From assembly GCA_017421145.1 (NCBI GenBank), contig JAFOTA010000090.1:1-19559 (forward strand): DNA of 19,559 bases. Direction: 5' to 3'. Each line of letters begins with the position of its first letter. Positions within the stretch are counted from its first letter, which is position 1. Both the position numbers and the translations under genes were made by a program. Below the pieces are notes generated by a model that searched no databases, was not told where the DNA came from, and saw nothing but the letters and a program-made list of their open reading frames with translations. Positions 1 through 6,406 of this stretch are shown one piece after another. The DNA comes from Treponema sp. Its GTDB lineage: Bacteria > Spirochaetota > Spirochaetia > Treponematales > Treponemataceae.

Positions 1-300
1 AGGGTCACAACGATTCTGGGAAGCGCGGTCAAGGACGGTTTTTCCGCCGGTTTCAGGGCTGGCATAACGAGCATGCTGGAGCTTCTTGCATTGATAAGCA
101 TATCGCTTTTCCTTACCAACCTGCTTCCTATCCCGATATTGGACGGCGGACTGATACTTTTTGCTCTCATAGAGTGGATTGCAAGGCGGAAAATGCATCC
201 GAAGCTTCTGTATTATATACAGCTTGCCGGGCTTGTTGTCGTAGTCGGCCTTGTTGTGCTTGCAATAGTCGGAGATATCCGTTATTTTATAGGTAAATGA
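1..300 (+). CDS. rseP: RIP metalloprotease RseP, C-terminal fragment
   Basis: The frame is open from base 1 to a TGA at 298-300, so this is the 3' end of a gene that starts outside the window (99 codons seen). It shows the site-2 protease C-terminal signature: a hydrophobic helix leading into NLLPIPILDGG (the conserved NxxPxPxLDGG region whose Asp helps bind the catalytic zinc), then a charged segment with HPK and a last membrane helix (LAGLVVVVGLVVLAIVG). The HExxH motif and PDZ domain would lie upstream and cannot be checked. The family cleaves membrane-anchored anti-sigma factors and remnant signal peptides within the inner membrane. The next gene begins 16 bases later on the same strand, so the two are probably cotranscribed. 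Confidence 0.9.
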   Translation, partial: RVTTILGSAVKDGFSAGFRAGITSMLELLALISISLFLTNLLPIPILDGGLILFALIEWIARRKMHPKLLYYIQLAGLVVVVGLVVLAIVGDIRYFIGK

Positions 301-316
301 AAGGAGTCTTTTGTAT

Positions 317-2284
317 ATGAAAAAGGTAAACGTAAAACGAATTTTGTTTTTGTCATCGCTTAGTCTTGCACTTGCTTTCCCTTCTTTTGCACAGACCCCG
401 CAGGTTTCGACGGAGCCGCATTCAGGTGCTGTCGTTGCCGTGCATCCTCATGCCAAGACGGACTCATATTTTACGGCCGGTGAAGACGGTTTTATTACGA
501 AGTGGTCTGCGGATGATATAGGCGAGCATTTTCAGATTACCGACCTGCGCATAACGGCTGTTTCAGCGTCTCCTGCATCACAGGATGTAGCGGTTGCTGC
601 AACGGACGGCGGAAGCATACACAAGGTCGAGGTCATGGACTGGAAGACTTCCTCCCGGAAATATACCAAGCAGTTCAAGGAACCTGTCGTTTCTGTGACA
701 TTCTCACCGAAAGGAAAGTTCCTTTTCATAACTACGGCCGAAGTACAGGGAAACTACATATTAAACGCCGCTGACGGAAAGCTCGTCAAGAAGATTGACC
801 AGATTTCAACTAGGATAGGCTTCGTATATGTCGCTGATTCTGAAAAGAGCGCAATCTTCTACTGCCCTTCAGCCGGGCAGCTCATATACTACAACCTTGC
901 TAAAATGCAGATTCTCCAGACGCTTAGCACTGAAAAGAATCTTACACAGGTGAGGTCCTTCGGCGTCGGTGAAAAATCAAAGGGACGTTTTCTTGCTGGC
1001 GTAAAGCAGGACAAAGTTTACATTGTCGATGCCATGTCAGGAAAGGTTTTCTATGATTCAGCCGTAAAAAATCCGCTCATAGTGGATTCTGCCGATAAAA
1101 GCGCCCTTTATTTCACTTCTTCGGATGCATCGGTCGTGCTGAGCAAGGTGCTTGAAAAGGATCTTCTTGAAAAAGCGGAAGATTCCACGAAGCTTGTCAA
1201 TCCTTCCACGGTCGCAAGATTCCCGGAAGTGCCTGCAAAGAAGCTTTGTTCCGTGTCGCTTAAAAACGAGCTTTCCATGATGTTCGGACTGACGGACGGA
1301 AATGTATATGAAGCCAAGAAATCGGAGACGGGATATGCCGTGTCCCAGATTACCAGGCAGATGTATCAGAAAATACTTGACGTGCAGTCATTCGACGGTA
1401 AATTCTACATCCTCACTTCATCAGGCGTTTACAGGACTTCATATGAATCCGGCGGACAGAAGGACATAAAGCTTGTCGGAAAGAATGCAGGCCAGACGGA
1501 CATGCTCATACTTGATGCAAATACAGTCATCTTATGGTCAAAAAAAGCCAAGACCTCATTCCAGAAGCTTTCACTTTCTGAGGGCGGCGCCAATTCACCT
1601 GTGAGCCTCATGACCCCGGCCGTTGCTGTTGTGAACGCACATATTTTTGACAGGAACATTGTATATACGCTTTCCAATTCAAAGGTCGAAAGATACAATA
1701 TCGATACGGGCAAAAAACTCCAGCTTTATACAGGAAATGCCGTGCAGGACGCTATGATGCTTTCTTCAAACACCGTATACGTGGCAAAGGCTTCATCAAG
1801 CAGCACGGATTCTCCTATCGTTTCAAAATCTCTTTCTTCCGGGGAGACTGCTGCACTGAAAGTCGACGGATACGTTGCATATGCTATTGCCGGTGATTTC
1901 AACGAGGACAAGAACGTTTATGGAATCACGATGAAGGACGTTGCAGGAAGCACTACGACGCAGGTTTTCAGGTATTTCCCATCACAGAGAAAGTCAAAGA
2001 TGATCCTCAAGTACAATCAGGAAGATCAGGAAGCTTTCGTGAAGATTGAGGGAAAGGTCTTGTATACGAATCTCGGTAAGCATCAGGTTTATGCCTATGA
2101 CCTTGAAACGGGACGCGTGAAGATGTACAGGAGAACGTCCGCTTTGCCGGTAAAAATCGCATCTACGGAAGACAGAATTGCATTTTTGAACGGCGACGGA
2201 GGCATCGCATGGTACAATCCGCTTTCTCAGTCACCTATAGCCCAGTGGTATCTTTCATTGGACGGAAGCTGGATTGAATTCTAA
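317..2284 (+). CDS. Exported beta-propeller (WD40-like) repeat protein
   Basis: A 655-residue protein starting MKKVNVKRILFLSSLSLALA with a clear Sec signal peptide and likely cleavage after SFA (about residue 25); there is no lipobox Cys, so it is probably periplasmic. I chose ATG 317 rather than the in-frame TTG at 311 because AGGAG at 302-306 sits 10 bases before the ATG but only 4 before the TTG. After the signal come WD40/PQQ-like blades: repeated beta-rich units with GxVxxVxxxP and DGxxxxW patterns, for example HSGAVVAVHPHAK followed by AGEDGFITKWSADD, and later DLETGRVKMY. No catalytic motif is visible. Propellers of this kind usually act as binding scaffolds. It follows rseP by 16 bases, which hints at an envelope role, but its partner is unknown. 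It reads like a spirochaete-restricted family; the exact function cannot be given. Confidence 0.75.
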   Translation: MKKVNVKRILFLSSLSLALAFPSFAQTPQVSTEPHSGAVVAVHPHAKTDSYFTAGEDGFITKWSADDIGEHFQITDLRITAVSASPASQDVAVAATDGGSIHKVEVMDWKTSSRKYTKQFKEPVVSVTFSPKGKFLFITTAEVQGNYILNAADGKLVKKIDQISTRIGFVYVADSEKSAIFYCPSAGQLIYYNLAKMQILQTLSTEKNLTQVRSFGVGEKSKGRFLAGVKQDKVYIVDAMSGKVFYDSAVKNPLIVDSADKSALYFTSSDASVVLSKVLEKDLLEKAEDSTKLVNPSTVARFPEVPAKKLCSVSLKNELSMMFGLTDGNVYEAKKSETGYAVSQITRQMYQKILDVQSFDGKFYILTSSGVYRTSYESGGQKDIKLVGKNAGQTDMLILDANTVILWSKKAKTSFQKLSLSEGGANSPVSLMTPAVAVVNAHIFDRNIVYTLSNSKVERYNIDTGKKLQLYTGNAVQDAMMLSSNTVYVAKASSSSTDSPIVSKSLSSGETAALKVDGYVAYAIAGDFNEDKNVYGITMKDVAGSTTTQVFRYFPSQRKSKMILKYNQEDQEAFVKIEGKVLYTNLGKHQVYAYDLETGRVKMYRRTSALPVKIASTEDRIAFLNGDGGIAWYNPLSQSPIAQWYLSLDGSWIEF

Positions 2285-2300
2285 TTGATAATGAGGATTT

Positions 2301-2309
2301 TGTTACAAT
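2301..2309 (+). promoter_or_regulatory. Possible extended -10 promoter element
   Basis: TGTTACAAT at 2301-2309 fits the extended -10 pattern TGnTATAAT with one mismatch. There is no good -35 at 17 bases; TTGATA at 2285-2290 is only 13 bases away. The predicted start would be about 2315-2317, just before the first stem-loop of the structured stretch. It could serve a small RNA. Short AT-rich matches like this also occur by chance. Confidence 0.35.
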
Positions 2310-2331
2310 AAATCACCAACCCCGCCGCAGA

Positions 2332-2379
2332 GCAATACGCCACCTTGTGGCACGGTATGGTGTTCTCATAAGGTATTGC
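2332..2379. repeat. Stem-loop 1: nested hairpin
   Basis: GCAATAC at 2332-2338 pairs perfectly with GTATTGC at 2373-2379. Directly inside, GCCAC (2339-2343) and GTGGC (2347-2351) form a second short hairpin with loop CTT. The rest of the outer loop (2352-2372) is unpaired in this model. Confidence 0.5.
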
Positions 2380-2386
2380 AGTCGGA

Positions 2387-2450
2387 TTTAATACCCCTGG
2401 TTTCGCCCCTATTAGCAACGCAGTTTCAAGATGAGGGGCGGGGTATTAAA
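2387..2450. repeat. Stem-loop 2: two-part inverted repeat
   Basis: TTTAATACCCC (2387-2397) pairs with GGGGTATTAAA (2440-2450), 11 of 11 bases. After a 7-base bulge on the left side only (2398-2404), GCCCCT (2405-2410) pairs with AGGGGC (2434-2439), 6 of 6. The loop is 2411-2433. ACCCCGCC at 2319-2326 could compete for the GGCGGGGT stretch at 2437-2444. The asymmetric bulge looks more like a repeat element or a folded RNA than a terminator. Confidence 0.6.
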
Positions 2451-2467
2451 CCCTCCGCTCGAATAAA

Positions 2468-2510
2468 AAATCCCCGGTTCGGTTCAGTGCTTGAAACGTT
2501 CCGGGGATTT
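2468..2510. repeat. Stem-loop 3: GC-rich 10-bp hairpin
   Basis: AAATCCCCGG (2468-2477) pairs perfectly with CCGGGGATTT (2501-2510). The loop can form a further short bulged helix (GTTCA with TTGAAAC). CCCCGGTT (2472-2479) can alternatively pair with AACCGGGG at 2519-2526, giving two mutually exclusive stems. Confidence 0.55.
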
Positions 2511-2531
2511 CTGTTTTAAACCGGGGCTTTA

Positions 2532-2574
2532 GGGAACCGTTGATTAATACGGGAAGCATTAATCAGCGGTTCCC
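2532..2574. repeat. Stem-loop 4: 17-bp palindrome
   Basis: The arms 2532-2548 and 2558-2574 (GGGAACCGTTGATTAAT and ATTAATCAGCGGTTCCC) pair over 17 positions with a single G-U, around a 9-base loop. There is no T-run after it, so it is not a typical terminator. The length and near-identity suggest a mobile palindromic unit or the fused ends of an element. I see no target-site duplication next to it. Confidence 0.6.
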
Positions 2575-2575
2575 G

Positions 2576-2623
2576 GCAATTTCTCGTAATTCTTTATACT
2601 GTAAGGAATTACTACGAAATTGC
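2576..2623. repeat. Stem-loop 5: hairpin with internal loop
   Basis: GCAATTTC (2576-2583) pairs with GAAATTGC (2616-2623). After a small internal loop (TC against TAC), GTAATTC (2586-2592) pairs with GAATTAC (2606-2612). It begins two bases after stem-loop 4 ends. Confidence 0.55.
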
Positions 2624-2636
2624 AGATTTTATGGTT

Positions 2637-2694
2637 AACACTGAATGAGCATACGGAGTATGCTACCCGCTTTCGGATTATTCAGTGTTTTTTT
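2637..2694 (+). terminator. Intrinsic terminator ending the structured stretch
   Basis: AACACTGAAT (2637-2646) pairs perfectly with ATTCAGTGTT (2680-2689), and the T-run continues to 2694. Inside, AGCATAC (2648-2654) and GTATGCT (2658-2664) form a second perfect 7-bp hairpin. The T-run orients it for + strand transcription, so it would end either the candidate RNA or read-through from the rseP/propeller operon. It lies just past the glgA stop on the opposite strand. Confidence 0.75.
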
Positions 2695-2739
2695 AGTTTT
2701 AATGATGCCGGAAACTGCCATGAATTCCCGGCTTGCCGT

Positions 2740-4218
2740 TTATCTGATTCCGCATCCCCTTGCAAGTGCTTCCTTGTATACGTCGAGATAGCCTTCTGCG
2801 GCTTTGTCCCATCCGAACGTCTTGGTCATGCCTTTCTGCTGCATCTTCTTTATGTCGTCCTTTCTGTTGTAGTATGCCCAGACTGCCCATCCGACCGTGT
2901 CATAGACTGCGCGCGGCGTGAGCTGGTCAAACAGGAATCCGGTTCCGTCACCAGTGTGCTCGTCGTAGTTTTCCACTGTGTCGGCAAGTCCTCCGGTTCT
3001 TCTTACGATAGGCAGGGTTCCGTAAAGCATGGAGTAAATCTGGTTGAGTCCGCATGGCTCGTAGCGTGACGGCATGAGGAAGAAATCGCTTCCTGCTTCG
3101 ATAAGGTGGCTGAGTCCCTCGTCATATCCGATGTATGCCCTGAGGTTCGGGAGTTTTCCCTGAAGTTCGTTGATTTCGTTCTCACACCATCTTTCACCGC
3201 TTCCAAGAACTGCGAACTGCACTTTCATGTCGGTGCAAATCTGATAGATTGATCCGTATGTCGGTGCGAAAACCTCGGCTATTCCCTTCTGATCGACCAG
3301 TCGTGTTACGATGCCGATTATAGGTACCGACGGATTCACTTCAAGACCCATCCTTTTCTGAAGCTCGGCCTTGCATTTTGCCTTTCCGCTCAAATCCTTC
3401 ACCGAGTAGTTGAACGGGAGCCTCTTGTCAATCGCCGGGTTCCACTGCTCCACGTCCGCACCGTTAAGTATTCCCCTGATTACGTCGGATCTTATGCGGA
3501 GAAGACCGTCCATTCCGAATCCGCCTTCAAGAGTCTGTATTTCATGCGCATATGTAGGTGAAACGGTCGTTATCATGTCAGCGCAGGAAACGCCGGCCTG
3601 AAGGAAATTGATTCCACCATGATGCTCGAATCCTGCACCGTAGTACATTCCCCAGTCTATTCCAAGAGCCGGGAACTGTTCTTTTGCATATTGTCCCTGA
3701 TATCCCTGGTTGTGTATTGTCAGTACGGAAGCAGTCCTTTCGAATCCGCAGTAACGGCATACGTTTTTGACCAGAACCGGAGCAAGGCATGTTGACCAGT
3801 CATGGGCATGCACTATATCTGGATACCATCCGAGCTTTCGGCAGAGCTGGAATGCACCGTGGCATAGTACGGCGAATCTGTACGGATTGTCATGGAAATC
3901 TGTCTCCATCTTTGTTCCATAAACTCCGTCGCGTCCGAAACATTCCTCGTGGTCTATGAAATACACCGGAAGATTGTCGCATCCCGGCATTGTTGTCTTG
4001 TAGACGGCAGACCATGTTTCAATCTGTCCTGCAGCAATCGCCATCGGTCCCGGAATCAGCTCAAGCTTTTTCCTGTCGATCCTGTAATAGCGCGGCATGA
4101 CTATCCTTACGTCGTGCCCCATTTTGGTCAGCTGTATGGAAAGCGCGCTCACCATGTCCGCAAGACCGCCTGTTTTTGCAAACGGAACGACCTCGGCTGA
4201 AACCATCAAAATCTTCAT
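2740..4218 (-). CDS. glgA: Glycogen/starch synthase (ADP-glucose type, GT5)
   Basis: A 492-residue, full-length family GT5 glycogen synthase. It transfers glucose from ADP-glucose to the growing alpha-1,4-glucan in the cytoplasm. The N-terminus MKILMVSAEVVPFAKTGGLA carries the KTGGLAD nucleotide-sugar motif (residues 15-21). Further on are HAHDWST, the acceptor-side segment TIHNQGYQG, and the C-terminal SRYEPCGLNQIYSM followed by RRTGGLADTV, typical of the GT-B sugar-nucleotide site. The start is fixed by AGGAGG at 4225-4230. The aminotransferase lies upstream on the same strand with a 15-base gap that contains this ribosome-binding site, so glgA is probably the second gene of that transcript. 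No other glycogen genes are in the window. Confidence 0.96.
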   Translation of the reverse strand: MKILMVSAEVVPFAKTGGLADMVSALSIQLTKMGHDVRIVMPRYYRIDRKKLELIPGPMAIAAGQIETWSAVYKTTMPGCDNLPVYFIDHEECFGRDGVYGTKMETDFHDNPYRFAVLCHGAFQLCRKLGWYPDIVHAHDWSTCLAPVLVKNVCRYCGFERTASVLTIHNQGYQGQYAKEQFPALGIDWGMYYGAGFEHHGGINFLQAGVSCADMITTVSPTYAHEIQTLEGGFGMDGLLRIRSDVIRGILNGADVEQWNPAIDKRLPFNYSVKDLSGKAKCKAELQKRMGLEVNPSVPIIGIVTRLVDQKGIAEVFAPTYGSIYQICTDMKVQFAVLGSGERWCENEINELQGKLPNLRAYIGYDEGLSHLIEAGSDFFLMPSRYEPCGLNQIYSMLYGTLPIVRRTGGLADTVENYDEHTGDGTGFLFDQLTPRAVYDTVGWAVWAYYNRKDDIKKMQQKGMTKTFGWDKAAEGYLDVYKEALARGCGIR

Positions 4219-4233
4219 ATATTTCCTCCTGTG

Positions 4234-5439
4234 CTATTTTTTCAGGGGGCACTCTTTCATTGCCTTTATGAAAGCCTGCCTTGAGTTGAGTATGCTCTGC
4301 TCGCTCGCGCAATAAGCAAGACGGAACCAGCCTTTTCCTCCGAATCCGCTTCCAGGTGCGCCTAGTATCAGGTATTTTTTGAGGTAATCGCAGAAATCCA
4401 TGTCATCGCCTTCAAATCCGTCCGGAACCTTGCACCACAGGTAGAACGCTCCCTCCGGTGAAGAATGTTCTATTCCGGCTTCGTCAAGTATGGCAACAAG
4501 CTCGTTTCGCCTTTTTTCGTAAAGCGACATGTCTGCCGGTGCGTTCCAAGTTTCTGCGACGACACGCTGCATGAGAGCCGGTGCGTTTACATAGCCCAGG
4601 ATCCTTGTCGTGAAGATGCATGCTGAAACCACGTCGTCTTTTTCAGGGCTTGCCGGATTCACGCATATATAGCCTATTCTTTCTCCCGGAAGGCTGAAAT
4701 TCTTTGCGAAAGACGTCACTATTATTGAATTCTTGTATACCGGGAATGAAGGAGCGACTTTTTTTCCGTCATAGATGATTGCCCTGTACGGTTCGTCACA
4801 TATCAGGAAAGGATACCTGCCCGTCTTTTTTCCGTGGCTTTCAAGAGCTTCGGCAAGTTCTTTGATTTCTGCTTCTGTATATACTTTTCCGGTCGGGTTG
4901 TTCGGGCTGTTGATCAGGACTGCGGCCGTGTTTTCGTCCAATGCCCCCGCTATTGCACTGACATCGAGCGAAAAATCTGGTTTTGTGTTCACTTCGATCA
5001 GCTTTCCGCCGTAGTTTCCGACATAATGCTTGTATTCTGTAAAGTATGGTGAAGGGACGATCACGTTGTCACCGGGATTTAGGATCGCTTTCATAAGGGC
5101 ATTGATTGCTCCGGCAGCACCGACTGACATGACTACGGAATCACCATGGACTTCCGTGCCCTGTTCTGCGGATGTTTTTTCTGCCATGGCTTCCCTTGCG
5201 AACGGAAAACCTGCATTCGGCATGTATCCATGGAAATTCCGCTCCCTGCATCTTCCGAATTTTTCGATTGCGTTCATGACTTCTTCCGGCGGGTCAAGAT
5301 CCGGATTTCCAATGCTGAAATCGAAAACGTTGTCCTGTCCGTGGATGGATTTAAGCTTGAGCCCCTCCTCGAACATCTTCCTTATTACGCCTGCACTTTT
5401 GCTGGTCATTGATTCCTTTATTTTTGATGAAATAGACAT
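4234..5439 (-). CDS. PLP-dependent aminotransferase, class I/II
   Basis: A 401-residue fold-type I aminotransferase. I take the ATG at 5437-5439 (MSISSKIKES) because GAAGGGA lies just upstream and a good promoter lies 40 bases further out; the frame is open 35 codons further up, but that would run through the promoter. Visible motifs are IGNPDLDPP near the N-terminus, NSPNNPTG (about 178-184), CDEPY with the PLP-ring Asp (about 215), and SFAKNFSLPGERIGY with the Schiff-base Lys at about 246. These place it among aspartate/alanine/aromatic-type transaminases; substrate cannot be fixed by eye. Cotranscription with glgA suggests shared expression, not a shared pathway. Confidence 0.92.
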   Translation of the reverse strand: MSISSKIKESMTSKSAGVIRKMFEEGLKLKSIHGQDNVFDFSIGNPDLDPPEEVMNAIEKFGRCRERNFHGYMPNAGFPFAREAMAEKTSAEQGTEVHGDSVVMSVGAAGAINALMKAILNPGDNVIVPSPYFTEYKHYVGNYGGKLIEVNTKPDFSLDVSAIAGALDENTAAVLINSPNNPTGKVYTEAEIKELAEALESHGKKTGRYPFLICDEPYRAIIYDGKKVAPSFPVYKNSIIVTSFAKNFSLPGERIGYICVNPASPEKDDVVSACIFTTRILGYVNAPALMQRVVAETWNAPADMSLYEKRRNELVAILDEAGIEHSSPEGAFYLWCKVPDGFEGDDMDFCDYLKKYLILGAPGSGFGGKGWFRLAYCASEQSILNSRQAFIKAMKECPLKK

Positions 5440-5479
5440 GAAATCCCTTCTTTTTTTTGTATTTTCCAGATTTTCTGTA

Positions 5480-5508
5480 ATTATACCACAGGTTTGTGGT
5501 TTACACAA
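5480..5508 (-). promoter_or_regulatory. Promoter of the aminotransferase-glgA operon, with operator-like palindrome
   Basis: Read on the - strand, TTGTGT (5503-5508) and TATAAT (5480-5485) are 17 bases apart, with TG one base before the -10 (extended -10). The -10 is perfect; the -35 is weak after TTG. The palindrome ACCACA-4-TGTGGT (5485-5500) sits between the two boxes, where a bound repressor would block polymerase. Confidence 0.6.
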
Positions 5509-5520
5509 ATGAAAATCATT
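5508..5520. promoter_or_regulatory. Fur/DtxR-like box candidate
   Basis: AATGAAAATCATT has perfect AATGA/TCATT half-sites and matches 12 of 13 positions of the core AATGATAATCATT of the classic Fur box. It lies between two divergent promoters, touching the -35 of the aminotransferase promoter. The outer bases do not match, so the call is weak. Confidence 0.3.
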
Positions 5521-5535
5521 CGGAACAAGCCGATA

Positions 5536-5564
5536 TGGACACAATCTGTATAACAGTATATTAT
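5536..5564 (+). promoter_or_regulatory. Promoter of the small exported protein
   Basis: TGGACA (5536-5541) and TATTAT (5559-5564) are separated by 17 bases; each differs from the sigma70 consensus at one position. The predicted start is near 5571, giving a leader of about 56 bases that holds a short GGAAC/GTTCC hairpin (5586-5606) and the GGAGG ribosome-binding site (5616-5620). Confidence 0.55.
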
Positions 5565-5626
5565 GTGGTCTGTATTTGACTTTAAGGAACCTTTAGCCAG
5601 CGTTCCGTAATCATTGGAGGTACTAG

Positions 5627-6355
5627 ATGAAGCCTGTCAAATTTTTTTCAATGGCATTCGCCGTTCTTTTTTCATTTGGGTCAGCGTTTGCCCTTCCTTC
5701 AGTTTTTAACAGCAAGCTGAGCGCAGCGGAAAAAACTTCGCTTGAAAACGGTCAGCCGGTAATCCGCAAGCTGAAATCGGTGAAGGATTTTAGCATTACG
5801 TCAACGAATTCAAAGATTGTTGAGGCTCAGGACACCGTCAAGGCAATCAAGCCGGCATATCTTGCCGAAATCATACAGGTAATGCCTTATGCGGGGAACG
5901 AGAACCTTCCTGAAAAGCTTTCGGCAATGATCATGGACGTTTCATCCTATGCCGGAATTCCATATTGGTCTGATCAGTGGAAGCAGTATTTCGACCTTTA
6001 TTCAAGCGCACAGATAAAGTCGTCCGCTGTTTCAGGCGGCGTGCAGACCGTAAAGGCTGACCTTGTGATGGAGCCTTTCGGCACGATCAATACAACGATT
6101 ACAAGCCGCAAGTCCAGCGATTCGTATTATTACGTGTCAACGAACGACAACAAGCTCAAATACAGCGGAATCACGTGCGTAGACCCAGGCAAAATGAAGT
6201 CAATCATAGTCATCGTCAGGGACGGAAACAGCTGGATCCTGTACGGCATAGGTGCAGTCAACGCCCCGGACGTGTTTTTCCTCAGGGACAGGATTGAGAC
6301 ATCCTTTATGAACAGGATAAAGACTTTCTGCTCCTATTTCTTCAAGAAACTTTGA
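5627..6355 (+). CDS. Exported protein of unknown function (possibly DUF6675)
   Basis: A 242-residue protein with an ATG preceded by GGAGG at 5616-5620. It starts MKPVKFFSMAFAVLFSFGSA and has a Sec signal peptide with probable cleavage after AFA at about residue 22; no lipobox Cys. The mature part is mixed alpha/beta with segments such as VMPYAGNENLPEKLSAMI, MDVSSYAGIPYWSDQ and DVFFLRDRIETSFMNRIKTF. It ends in a basic, aromatic tail, and I see no catalytic motif. It resembles small periplasmic proteins seen in treponemes, and I suspect the DUF6675 family, but from memory only. It is monocistronic: its own promoter lies upstream and dnaB converges on it 45 bases beyond the stop. Confidence 0.7.
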   Translation: MKPVKFFSMAFAVLFSFGSAFALPSVFNSKLSAAEKTSLENGQPVIRKLKSVKDFSITSTNSKIVEAQDTVKAIKPAYLAEIIQVMPYAGNENLPEKLSAMIMDVSSYAGIPYWSDQWKQYFDLYSSAQIKSSAVSGGVQTVKADLVMEPFGTINTTITSRKSSDSYYYVSTNDNKLKYSGITCVDPGKMKSIIVIVRDGNSWILYGIGAVNAPDVFFLRDRIETSFMNRIKTFCSYFFKKL

Positions 6356-6365
6356 TAATGAATCA

Positions 6366-6406
6366 GGCTGATGCGCTCTGTTTCCAATGAACCGGGTGCA
6401 TCAGTC
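6366..6406. terminator. Weak hairpin between convergent genes
   Basis: GGCTGATGC (6366-6374) pairs with GCATCAGTC (6398-6406), nine positions including one G-U, with a 23-base loop. It lies between the stop of the exported protein and the last codons of dnaB. Neither strand has a strong T-run after it, so termination is only a possibility. Confidence 0.3.

Larger units (their letters stand above)
2316..2694 (+). ncRNA. Candidate structured RNA / hairpin array in a gene-less stretch
   Basis: This fills most of the 455-base gap between the propeller gene and glgA (2285-2739), where I find no convincing coding region. Six stem-loops follow one another: 2332-2379, 2387-2450, 2468-2510, 2532-2574, 2576-2623 and 2637-2689, the last followed by a T-run. 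The array is preceded by an extended -10 box (2301-2309). I looked for tmRNA, RNase P, SRP RNA and 6S landmarks and recognised none. It may be one transcript, a row of independent palindromic repeats, or a mixture. Strand is assigned from the terminator and the -10 box. Confidence 0.4.

Noticed and set aside
2431..2466. 11-codon ATG frame (MRGGVLNPPLE) that could be a leader peptide
   Set aside because: It has no ribosome-binding site and lies inside the arm of an inverted repeat, which explains the sequence better.
2703..2732. Hairpin just past the glgA stop as its terminator
   Set aside because: The stem is only seven pairs with a bulge, and on the - strand it is followed by A-rich sequence, not a T-run.
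2620..3069. 149-codon open frame on the + strand
   Set aside because: It lies mostly opposite glgA, begins inside the terminator region, has no ribosome-binding site and a Cys/Ser-rich composition typical of a shadow frame.
5030..5512. 160-codon open frame opposite the aminotransferase
   Set aside because: It runs antisense through the catalytic gene and into its promoter; low-complexity Ser/Pro composition, no start signal.
5440..5544. 35-codon N-terminal extension of the aminotransferase
   Set aside because: It would start upstream of the -10/-35 boxes and lacks a ribosome-binding site; the internal ATG at 5437-5439 has one and fits the family length.
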